Part shown: positions 9,276-15,972 of the stretch, in pieces
Layout of the letters: each line of letters opens with the position of its first letter
Position numbering within the stretch: position 1 is the stretch's first letter
The notes under the pieces: generated by a model
What the model saw: only the letters and a program-made list of their open reading frames with translations
Database searches by the model: none
What the model was told of the DNA's origin: nothing
Position numbers and translations under genes: made by a program
Assembly: GCA_021829515.1 (NCBI GenBank)
Contig: JAKBPM010000001.1
Span: 62,001-126,000 of the forward strand
Direction of reading: 5' to 3'
Source: Nitrospirota bacterium
Lineage (GTDB): Bacteria; Nitrospirota_A; Leptospirillia; Leptospirillales; Leptospirillaceae
Length of the DNA: 64,000 nucleotides

Positions 9276-10266
9276 ATCAGACGAAGGGTTCGCCCTAGTC
9301 ATGGTGCTGTTCATGGTTGTTCTACTGACACTTCTGGTCTTTCGGATCATCGATCGAGCAGAATCCTTCCTGAGGGAATCAGAAATTTTCCATGACAACA
9401 CACAAGCCTATTATCTCGCCCGATCAGGGATCGAGGCGGGCAAGCTCGAAATTATCGGAAGCTCCCTCGCAGCTGTAAAAAGTGGACAGAACTACACCGG
9501 CCTTGATCAGCCATGGGCGACGCCCCTGATCAATTTTCCCGTTGCATCAAACATGTTTCTTTCTGGCATCGTCACCGATGAAGACTCAAAGATCAATCTG
9601 AATCAGATCTCCACCAATGGAATCCCCAATCTTCATAGAGTTGGACAACTCGAAAAGCTGTTCACACTACTGGGTCTTCCCATATCGGTGATTCCGGCCA
9701 TTGAAGTCTGGGTTTCCGGGACAGGAACCAGCCAGCCGCCCCCTGCAGGAGCATATGCTTCCCAAATTCCTCCCTACAGGCCCCATGGAGCCCCCATGGA
9801 TGTCCTCTCAGAGCTCCACCAGGTGATGGGAATGACCGAATCGCAATTTCAGGCGCTAGAACCCTACATCACAGCTGAATCTGATGGGGTGGTGAACCTG
9901 AATACCGCATCCGAAACGGTCATAGAGTCCCTCGATCCGTCCATGACTCCTCAAATCGCGGCTTCCATCACCCAGTCCAGACCTTTTCGAACAATGCAGG
10001 CCGTCTCACAGGTCGTTCCACCGGCCGTCCTTGCAAATATCCAGGGCGACATTACCATCGTCTCCCAAACATTCTCCATATCCGCAGTCGGCATTACCGG
10101 AAATACCAGACAGGCGGCAAGGGCCTACCTGACGGTCAATGGAAGTCAGGCTCAATACTTATCCTTTCGTGTTGGAGGGAACCGACTTCTTGGACAGATT
10201 GAATCCTTGATCGAAAGTGCGCCACAATCTTCACAAACCACCAATCTTTCCATGCCTTCCCCTTAG
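9250..10266 (+). CDS. gspK: Minor pseudopilin GspK
   Basis: From the ATG at 9250 this is 338 residues. A short leader ending 'HKSDEG' precedes the mature FALVMVLF helix (cleavage after G13). The usual Glu5 is absent, which is characteristic of GspK. The large globular domain has 'YYLARSGIEAGK' and 'DEDSKINLNQIS', and a helix-hairpin-helix-like segment 'GVVNLNTASETVIESL' typical of T2SSK. GspK caps the pseudopilus tip. An in-frame TTG at 9205 and an ATG at 9226 lie upstream. I prefer 9250 because it gives a normal prepilin leader. No gspH, gspI or gspJ lies beside it. Confidence 0.88.
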   Translation: MYKASSPHKSDEGFALVMVLFMVVLLTLLVFRIIDRAESFLRESEIFHDNTQAYYLARSGIEAGKLEIIGSSLAAVKSGQNYTGLDQPWATPLINFPVASNMFLSGIVTDEDSKINLNQISTNGIPNLHRVGQLEKLFTLLGLPISVIPAIEVWVSGTGTSQPPPAGAYASQIPPYRPHGAPMDVLSELHQVMGMTESQFQALEPYITAESDGVVNLNTASETVIESLDPSMTPQIAASITQSRPFRTMQAVSQVVPPAVLANIQGDITIVSQTFSISAVGITGNTRQAARAYLTVNGSQAQYLSFRVGGNRLLGQIESLIESAPQSSQTTNLSMPSP

Positions 10267-10342
10267 TCAAAAAGACCTATCGATCCTGAGGAGTGACTGT
10301 GCAAGAATAAGACCTCAGCCTTATCAATCCGGAGGATCCCGA

Positions 10343-10948
10343 ATGGAAGAAAACAAAGGAATCGGAGAGCTTTTTGATGAAGCCGAAACATTTCGGCTGA
10401 CAGGAAAGCTGATCGATGCCATCGCGCTTTACCGTCAGATTCTGATCAGAATTCCCAATGCACCTATGGTGCTTCGCCGTCTGGCAGAGTGTCTGATTGA
10501 AAAGGGTGTCCCCCAGGAAGCAATTTCTGCGTTGGAAGATGCCATACGACTTGACCCTGAAGAACCGTCCCAGTATCACACCCTTGCCGGGGCGCTAAGG
10601 GGAAGAGGAAGAATGAATGATGCCCTTCTTATTTATCGAAAGGCCGTTGATCGTTCTCCGGGGAATATTACATACCTTGTCGATCTGGCCTGGTGCATGG
10701 CCGATATCGGAGCTATGGGAAAAGATCGCACCCTTCAGGAAAAAGCATTAGAAGTCCTTACAAAGGCTCATGAAATCAATGATCGGGATCCAGGAATATG
10801 GGATGGATTAGCCGGAATATACAAAGATCTTGGAAATAGGGAAAAAGCGATTGAATGTGTCAGGAAAGCCCTTGAACTTGATCCTTATGATACTGACAGG
10901 ATTGAACTCCTTGAAAGATTATCCATGCAAAAGGCCACCAATAACTGA
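10343..10948 (+). CDS. Tetratricopeptide-repeat protein
   Basis: This 201-residue, probably cytoplasmic protein has four to five TPR units. Examples are 'AIALYRQILIRIPNA', 'ALEDAIRLDPEEPSQYHTLAG', 'ALLIYRKAVDRSPGN' and 'AIECVRKALELDPYD'. No signal peptide or membrane segment is visible. The ATG at 10343 follows a clear GGAGG at 10331-10335, so a longer in-frame extension to 10217 is unlikely. It sits 76 bases after gspK in the same orientation and may belong to the secretion operon. TPR proteins are scaffolds, so no specific function can be given. Confidence 0.8.
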   Translation: MEENKGIGELFDEAETFRLTGKLIDAIALYRQILIRIPNAPMVLRRLAECLIEKGVPQEAISALEDAIRLDPEEPSQYHTLAGALRGRGRMNDALLIYRKAVDRSPGNITYLVDLAWCMADIGAMGKDRTLQEKALEVLTKAHEINDRDPGIWDGLAGIYKDLGNREKAIECVRKALELDPYDTDRIELLERLSMQKATNN

Positions 10949-11061
10949 CTCCATCCCGCTCCATGTTGAAATCTCCCAGTTCTTTCTTTAAACTGTGGGG
11001 GAATCGGGCAAGTGGTGCCCGGACATCGTTGACTTTATGGCCTTACACCAAAGGAGCCCAA

Positions 11062-11379
11062 ATGCTGATCAGAAAGATCTCTTCCCTGTTCGTCGCGTTT
11101 GCGTTTATGGGAGCAATCTCCCTGACCGCAGCGCCAGTTTCTTTTGCCGCAGATGCAACAGCACCCGCAGCTCCTGCCGCCAGTGCACCAGCAGCTCCCG
11201 CAGCTCCTGCCGCACATCATGCCAAGAAGCACATGAAAAAGCGACATGCACGTCATGGTTGCAACCATCACAGCAAGTATTATCGCCGTCATCATCGTTG
11301 CTATCCAAAGCATCACCATTATGCCAAACACCATCATCACATGAGACATCACCACAAGAAGCATCACCACAACGGGTAA
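11062..11379 (+). CDS. Secreted histidine-rich peptide with two Cys (candidate MNIO substrate or metal-binding protein)
   Basis: This 105-residue protein starts at an ATG nine bases after AAGGAG begins. It has a Sec signal peptide (about 1-30, ending 'APVSFAADA') and a 20-residue Ala/Pro linker. The basic tail holds about 22 His in its last 57 residues, in runs such as HHHH and HHH, with Cys only in 'HGCNHH' and 'HRCYPK'. No enzyme fold is expected. His-rich periplasmic tails commonly bind Ni, Cu, Zn or Fe. It is followed by a strong terminator, then a gene for an MNIO-family enzyme. MNIO enzymes modify Cys-containing precursor peptides, so a substrate role is an attractive inference but unproven. 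A plain metal-storage or repetitive surface peptide is the alternative. Confidence 0.72.
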   Translation: MLIRKISSLFVAFAFMGAISLTAAPVSFAADATAPAAPAASAPAAPAAPAAHHAKKHMKKRHARHGCNHHSKYYRRHHRCYPKHHHYAKHHHHMRHHHKKHHHNG

Positions 11380-11396
11380 TATTCAACCCGAACATG

Positions 11397-11423
11397 AAGG
11401 GGGGATTTCCCCCCTTTTTTTTT
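11397..11423 (+). terminator. Rho-independent terminator after the His-rich peptide gene
   Basis: A perfect 8-bp stem, AAGGGGGG (11397-11404) with CCCCCCTT (11409-11416), encloses an ATTT loop. A T tract runs on to 11423. It lies 18 bases after the stop of the His-rich peptide gene, so that gene is probably a separate transcription unit from the MNIO gene downstream. Confidence 0.92.
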
Positions 11424-11578
11424 CCACTCGAACCACCACACACCTCCAGCACTCATCCGATCAAGAATCCCTAACAAATACCCATCGGATCCACTTTTTC
11501 ACTCACAAAACCAGACATGATCCAATCTTCCGATGAATCATTTGAACGAGACAATCAAAAGGAAAGACCTCCGGATTT

Positions 11579-11608
11579 TTGAAATCCAATCCGCTAAAAT
11601 CCGATAAT
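11579..11608 (+). promoter_or_regulatory. Putative sigma-70-like promoter of the MNIO gene
   Basis: TTGAAA (11579-11584) and GATAAT (11603-11608) are separated by 18 bases, each a good match to -35 and -10 consensus. Transcription would begin near 11615, leaving a leader of about 55 bases before the ATG at 11670. An AAGGA ribosome site lies nine bases before that ATG. The rest of 11424-11578 shows nothing I recognise. The call is by motif only. Confidence 0.5.
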
Positions 11609-11669
11609 GATAAAGTTCAGAAATACGTCCACAGAGGGCTCCATCCATCACAGTCAAGGATACTGATCA

Positions 11670-13085
11670 ATGCCCAAAACGGATCTCCCCAAACTTCCAT
11701 TGAGCCATCCGTATAAAATCGGAATCTCTACAGACCTCTATTTCCCCCCCATCGATGCCCTCTACCACTCACTCACCGGCGTCGGTGAGACTCATCCATC
11801 AGAAAATCTGCCTGACTATATAGAGATTTTTCGCGGCCGAACGGTTGACATGAAAAAAACCCGGGAAGAAACGATTCCCAAAAGGATTCCCCTCACCTAT
11901 CACGGAGATGCCCTTTGGTACACCCAGACGAATTTCAGGGAACAACCTGCAACAAGACAGGAAATCATACGGGCGAATGCCCATATGGACGCACTCGAAT
12001 CCGAATGGATGATTCACGAGTGTGCACATAAATCGTTTGGGGGAAGAACCTTTGGAACATACCTCCCGCCACTTTTCTCAAGAGAGTCGGCCCACCAGAT
12101 CAGGGAAAACACCTTGTGGCTCATGGAGCAAATGGAAGGACGACAGTTGATTGTCGAAATTCCACCCTTTCCGTTTTTTCTGGCGGGATCCATGCATCCT
12201 GGAGAATTTTTCCATTCGATCCTCAAGGAAACATCTATTGGACTGGGACTCGATATAGGTCACTTGATCACAATGCTCGAAGCTCTCGGAATCAAACCCC
12301 AACCCGAGGCCATCACCTCATGGATCAATCATTACCTCCCCATCGAACATGTCATGGAAATCCATATGGGAGGGCTCTCCTTATTTAAAAATTCGGAAAT
12401 AACGCTTCACCAGGATGACCACACTGCTCCCATTCCCCAACTATTATGGGAATCCCTCGAGGCTGTCTGCCGTTATTGCCCAATGAAGAATCTCAAGGGG
12501 CTGGCGATTGAAGTCGACAATAAAGAGATTGCAACCATTCTCCCGGAATTCCAGAAATTTTATCGACTGATACAAGATTCAGCCATTCCGCTTGAATCCC
12601 TGTCACTTTCAAACAGGGAACGCCAAGCCATTACGCCTTTGAACCTTTACTCTTTGGATCCTGATGCCCTGGAATTGGAGTATCAAGATTTGTCCGCATA
12701 TCTTTCCAGGCAAACATCAAACACCTCCCAATTCATTCAAGGCTTCCCCAATATTTACAGAGATTCCATCTACCCTTATGAAATATGGTCTTTTGGTGGA
12801 GAAATCGAAGCCATCTTTCCTGACACAATGAACGTCATACGCTTTTTTCTAAAAGACCCCCAACAATCTTTTGTCGAATACTTTCATCAGGATCTTCTTT
12901 CGGAAATATTTCCCTTTGATTTTCTGGTGGTCAAGGTCCTGAAGTTCCAGGAATGGATTGGCAAACTCGCTTCAGAGGGAATATTCCCTGTCGACGTCCA
13001 AGACATTGCAATCCAGACATCCCGTCGGGAAGGAAGAAGAGCTCTGGATGACCAGGCATTGATTAATGGGGATGAGCTGGCGTGA
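11670..13085 (+). CDS. MNIO (DUF692) family multinuclear iron oxidase with C-terminal extension
   Basis: The N-terminal ~300 of 471 residues follow the DUF692/MNIO TIM-barrel pattern. The motifs in order are 'TYHGDALW' (H78), 'SEWMIHECAH' (E112, H116, H120), 'LIVEIPPFPF' (E163), 'GLGLDIGHL' (D195, H198), 'VMEIHMGG' (H232), 'HQDDHTAPIPQLLW' (H247, D249, D250, H251) and 'LAIEVD' (E281, D283). These are the positions expected to bind two or three irons. Known family members (MbnB, TglH, ChrH and bufferin enzymes) oxidatively modify Cys of precursor peptides, usually with a partner protein. Residues ~310-471 form an additional region I cannot name; it may replace the separate partner. The gene follows a secreted His-rich peptide gene. 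The usual 'EN' after the central Glu is EI here. Confidence 0.83.
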   Translation: MPKTDLPKLPLSHPYKIGISTDLYFPPIDALYHSLTGVGETHPSENLPDYIEIFRGRTVDMKKTREETIPKRIPLTYHGDALWYTQTNFREQPATRQEIIRANAHMDALESEWMIHECAHKSFGGRTFGTYLPPLFSRESAHQIRENTLWLMEQMEGRQLIVEIPPFPFFLAGSMHPGEFFHSILKETSIGLGLDIGHLITMLEALGIKPQPEAITSWINHYLPIEHVMEIHMGGLSLFKNSEITLHQDDHTAPIPQLLWESLEAVCRYCPMKNLKGLAIEVDNKEIATILPEFQKFYRLIQDSAIPLESLSLSNRERQAITPLNLYSLDPDALELEYQDLSAYLSRQTSNTSQFIQGFPNIYRDSIYPYEIWSFGGEIEAIFPDTMNVIRFFLKDPQQSFVEYFHQDLLSEIFPFDFLVVKVLKFQEWIGKLASEGIFPVDVQDIAIQTSRREGRRALDDQALINGDELA

Positions 13086-13304
13086 CAAAATTCAACATAC
13101 TCTGACGTTTTGATGAACCGATTAAAGATATCCGGGAATCAAGGGGACTAGGTCTAATCATTCTGTTTTGATAGAATCCGATCGCCCGACCTTATAGATC
13201 GATTACAATCGATAAAAAGATTCACCAATGTACCAAGCTGTTGTGAAGTCCTAAACACCCGGAAGCCATACGCCGGGGCGACCCTTCCGAAGAAAGAGGC
13301 TATC

Positions 13305-14369
13305 TTGCAGCTATTTACCTTTCCATTAACAAAGGACATTCTTGTTGGTGTCAGACTTGACGATATCCTTAAAATTCTCAAAGGGGAACAGCTGACTTTT
13401 GAATCACCGGGAGGTCTTCAAACCGGAACCATTCATGAAAATGGACACCAGACTCCAGTTTTTGATTTCAAACGAGCTTTCGAAAAAGAGGACAGCCAAT
13501 CGCTTCCCGCCAGACTCTTAGTCATAGCTTTTTCAAATGGCGCTCGCTTTGGCATCGCCACGACCAAAATCGGAAAAGTGATCAGGGAAAAGACTCCCAA
13601 CGAACGAAAAACACTGGAAAAATTGGGTCTCCCATTCTTAAGCTATTCTGACACCATTGACTCCATACCTGTTTACGTTTTTGATGTCCGTTCCTTTGAA
13701 CAGCATATGGGACTTCCAGTGTTATCCTCATTCGTACAATCAGAGAAAGAAAAAACTCAAATGACAAACGATGAATCTCGGGGTCTGCCCAAACAAGATG
13801 ATGCCAGTGCCGATTTATTGAATCAGGTTGGAAAGACTGCAAGAGAAATCCAGAAGATCCTCTCCATGTCAGACTCGATGATGGATACGATGAAAATGAT
13901 GGAGACTCATCTTCCCCAAACATCCACAGGGCTTGAGGCCGTATCCAAAATGACGGAAGAGGCAGCACACAAGCTCCTTGAGGGGTTCGAAAAATCACTG
14001 GAGACCAACAGGGAGCTTCGAGAAGCTGTACAAAGAATGAAAGAAAGCCCCAAGACACTTCAGGCAGAGCTGCAATCCGTTGAAACACTCCTTTCCGAAG
14101 AGGAAGAACGAATCCTTCATGGATTTGAAGCGATGGTCTTTCAGGATCTGGTTGGACAAAATATCCGGAAAATGACCGGGACATTAAATGACCTCCAAAA
14201 CAAACTCCTTACGATCCTTGTCGAACTTTCTCCACAATCCAAACATGAAGCACCTGAAGATAAAGGATCCTCTGCTCCGATAGAAGCTCTTGATCTCAAG
14301 GGAACGGGTCATCCGACCGATGTCAATCAGACAGATGTTGATAAACTACTTTCCGAATTTGGGTTTTAG
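13305..14369 (+). CDS. CheW-like/CheZ-like fusion protein
   Basis: This 354-residue protein appears to fuse two chemotaxis modules. Residues ~1-137 look like a CheW fold ('LFTFPLTKDILVGVRLDDIL', 'GIATTKIGKVI', 'IPVYVFDV'). Residues ~165-310 form a long helical region with 'FEAMVFQDLVGQNIRKM'. This corresponds to the CheZ active segment, with D281 and Q285 matching the catalytic Asp and Gln. The protein ends 'TDVDKLLSEFGF', very like the CheY-binding C-terminal helix of CheZ ('VDDLLDSLGF' in E. coli). Together these suggest a CheY-P phosphatase tethered to receptor or kinase arrays. The start is a TTG at 13305 with AAAGAGG just upstream. No other chemotaxis gene is in the window. Confidence 0.78.
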   Translation: MQLFTFPLTKDILVGVRLDDILKILKGEQLTFESPGGLQTGTIHENGHQTPVFDFKRAFEKEDSQSLPARLLVIAFSNGARFGIATTKIGKVIREKTPNERKTLEKLGLPFLSYSDTIDSIPVYVFDVRSFEQHMGLPVLSSFVQSEKEKTQMTNDESRGLPKQDDASADLLNQVGKTAREIQKILSMSDSMMDTMKMMETHLPQTSTGLEAVSKMTEEAAHKLLEGFEKSLETNRELREAVQRMKESPKTLQAELQSVETLLSEEEERILHGFEAMVFQDLVGQNIRKMTGTLNDLQNKLLTILVELSPQSKHEAPEDKGSSAPIEALDLKGTGHPTDVNQTDVDKLLSEFGF

Positions 14370-14811
14370 CCTCCGAAACATCACAGGATCGTCATTAGGA
14401 TCCCATGGGGAGCCATTTGAACAATAAGTGACCACCTAATCCCTTCTTGGCCCGGCAGGGCATGATGGGGTTAGCTAACGACCGATTTTTCTGTTATCGT
14501 TTCCATACTATGACAGAGAATACAACGTGGTCTCTGTGGCGTCTGCGACGCCAAAATCTCCGATGGAGGACTCAGGGACCGTAGTGGCCTAGGGAAAATG
14601 CCCGGGAATAGGCAGATAAGATGGGAAAAACAATCTTTTTCTCGTATGTGCCTTAGAAACGGGAACGTCCGCTCGGAAAACCGTAATCCCCCTTCGGAAA
14701 CAGCAATGCGCTTTGGGAAGAAAAATTCTTCGCTTGTGGTAAGCTTACGCGATGGGAGATGGTCATTAAAATTAAGTAAGTCAATGTTTAAGAATATGAT
14801 GAGGAGTTAGA
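14370..14811. other. 442-base non-coding stretch with several hairpins (possible structured RNA or leader)
   Basis: No convincing gene is found here. A 70-codon frame at 14598-14810 has no ribosome site or recognisable protein. The stretch is rich in dyads. TGGCGTC/GACGCCA has a TGC loop (14537-14553). GCCTA/TAGGC encloses a further GGG/CCC pair near 14587-14613. GAAGAA/TTCTTC lies near 14717-14732. Two perfect 10-base palindromes occur, GTTAGCTAAC (14470-14479) and GTAAGCTTAC (14739-14748). It could be a long leader of the YggX-like gene or a small RNA. I searched for 6S, tmRNA, RNase P, SRP RNA and common riboswitch cores and recognised none. Confidence 0.35.
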
Positions 14812-15051
14812 ATGGCAATCGTTCATTGTACAAGGTGTGGGGCTGATGCTGAGGGTCTCGAACAACCTCCTTTCCCTTCAGGCTTTGGAAAAGAGGTACA
14901 GGATTCAGTCTGTAAAACGTGCTGGACTGCATGGGAAGATATGCGCGTAAAAGTGATCAACGAGTATCGACTGAATCTGGGGACACCAGAGCACAGAACC
15001 ATGCTCGTCAATATTACAAGGGACTTCCTGGGACTCAAAAAACCGGAATGA
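14812..15051 (+). CDS. YggX-like Fe(II)-trafficking / oxidative-damage protection protein with two CxxC motifs
   Basis: This 79-residue protein resembles E. coli YggX. The signature Cys-containing start, 'EAEGLE'-like segment, 'GFGKEVQ', 'AWEDMRVKVINEYRLNL' and 'PEHRTMLVNITRDFL' align in order with YggX. It differs by carrying two CxxC pairs (C6/C9 and C34/C37) that could form a zinc-ribbon or iron site. YggX itself is linked to iron traffic and protection of Fe-S proteins. The ATG follows a clear GAGGAG ribosome site. A strong bidirectional terminator follows. The long structured stretch upstream may regulate it. Confidence 0.8.
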   Translation: MAIVHCTRCGADAEGLEQPPFPSGFGKEVQDSVCKTCWTAWEDMRVKVINEYRLNLGTPEHRTMLVNITRDFLGLKKPE

Positions 15052-15080
15052 TTTCAAAAAGATCCTGAAGAACGCATAAC

Positions 15081-15109
15081 AAAAAGCCGGTTCAGAAAAC
15101 CGGCTTTTT
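15081..15109. terminator. Bidirectional Rho-independent terminator between convergent genes
   Basis: A perfect 12-bp stem, AAAAAGCCGGTT (15081-15092) with AACCGGCTTTTT (15098-15109), has a 5-base loop. It is flanked by A and T tracts that serve both strands. It lies between the rightward YggX-like gene and the leftward proline dehydrogenase-like gene, stopping transcription from each. Confidence 0.95.
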
Positions 15110-15113
15110 GATT

Positions 15114-15923
15114 TCAGATTTTTCCTATCTCCTGCAAGGCTTTTAGATGCTTCCTGGCTCCTGGCCCATATGGGAGGACAAGTGTAACAGGAAAGCCTCC
15201 TTCAAAAAGAAGGGACCGGATTCTATCCTCCCTCATTCCCAGCCACATCTGGAACTCCATCATTCTGGGATGGGCATTCTGGAGTCTCGATGCCCCTTGA
15301 AGAATCTCCTCATCATGAGTTGCGACAGCAAACATCGCCCCTTCGGAAAATAGCCACTCCATATAGCTTAAATATTTCCTTCGAATCTGATCCGGATCAT
15401 TTGATCCTGACTCAAGAGATACGGGATATTGTCCCTTGACGAGTCGGACTCTCGCTCTTTTGTTGAGGATGGTCTCAAGATCCTTCTCTGTTCGATCAAG
15501 TCTGGCTTGAAGAGTGATCGACAGGTGAGCAAACTTTTTTCTCAGTTCCAGAAAAGTTTCCATGGTCTCAGAAACTCTCTCACCTTCTTCCATATCGATC
15601 CAGCATCCGATCGAATAGTCTTCCGCAGCTGCTATAGCAGAACGAAGGTGATCCATCGAGCCATTGGACGAAGGGTATCCCGACTGTGACAAGGAAAAAG
15701 AAATTCCTCCCCGAATCATCGTCAAACCCATTTGATGGGAAAGCTCCCGAATCTCCTTCAGAAAAAGTTCCCCATCAGAAGCGTTCTCTTCCGAAAGGAT
15801 TGGCCAAAGGATTGTACCAATTCCTTCTTTGTTCAAAAGTTTTGCTCGGTCAAGTGCCTCTTGTCTTGTCTCCCCTGCCAAGTAAAGCATTTCTATATTT
15901 TTCGAAAACAAACTGTCGGACAT
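15114..15923 (-). CDS. Proline dehydrogenase-like protein
   Basis: This 269-residue TIM-barrel protein has PRODH family motifs. They are 'ARVRLVKGQYP' (the usual RLVKGAYW), 'FAVATHDEEIL' (usual ATHN) and 'EFQMWLGMREDRIRSLLFEG' (usual FQMLYGM). The ending 'VTLVLPYGPG' matches the YVPYG segment near the FAD site. The family oxidises proline to pyrroline-5-carboxylate using FAD and passes electrons to quinone. It is a little shorter than typical monofunctional enzymes (~300). No P5C dehydrogenase lies nearby. The conserved Asn after ATH is Asp and the Trp of KGAYW is changed, so the substrate could differ. The ATG follows GGAG. Confidence 0.75.
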   Translation of the reverse strand: MSDSLFSKNIEMLYLAGETRQEALDRAKLLNKEGIGTILWPILSEENASDGELFLKEIRELSHQMGLTMIRGGISFSLSQSGYPSSNGSMDHLRSAIAAAEDYSIGCWIDMEEGERVSETMETFLELRKKFAHLSITLQARLDRTEKDLETILNKRARVRLVKGQYPVSLESGSNDPDQIRRKYLSYMEWLFSEGAMFAVATHDEEILQGASRLQNAHPRMMEFQMWLGMREDRIRSLLFEGGFPVTLVLPYGPGARKHLKALQEIGKI

Positions 15924-15972
15924 ATTTTTTCTCCATATTGAATCACCCTATTGATTTCAGACTATTACGATA

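Noticed and set aside
10217..10342. Extension of the TPR gene into gspK
   Set aside because: GGAGG directly before the ATG at 10343 sets the start, and the extension carries no TPR.
11062..11379. CRISPR-like or tandem DNA repeat in the His-codon runs
   Set aside because: The repetition follows from His and Ala/Pro codons in a translated gene and lacks regular spacing.
13250..13304. Possible c-di-GMP riboswitch upstream of the CheW-CheZ gene
   Set aside because: The 'GGAAGCC...GCCGGGGCGACC' stretch is suggestive, but the conserved GEMM core is missing.
14598..14810. 70-codon open frame upstream of the YggX-like gene
   Set aside because: No ribosome site, no recognisable protein pattern, and the region is dominated by hairpins.
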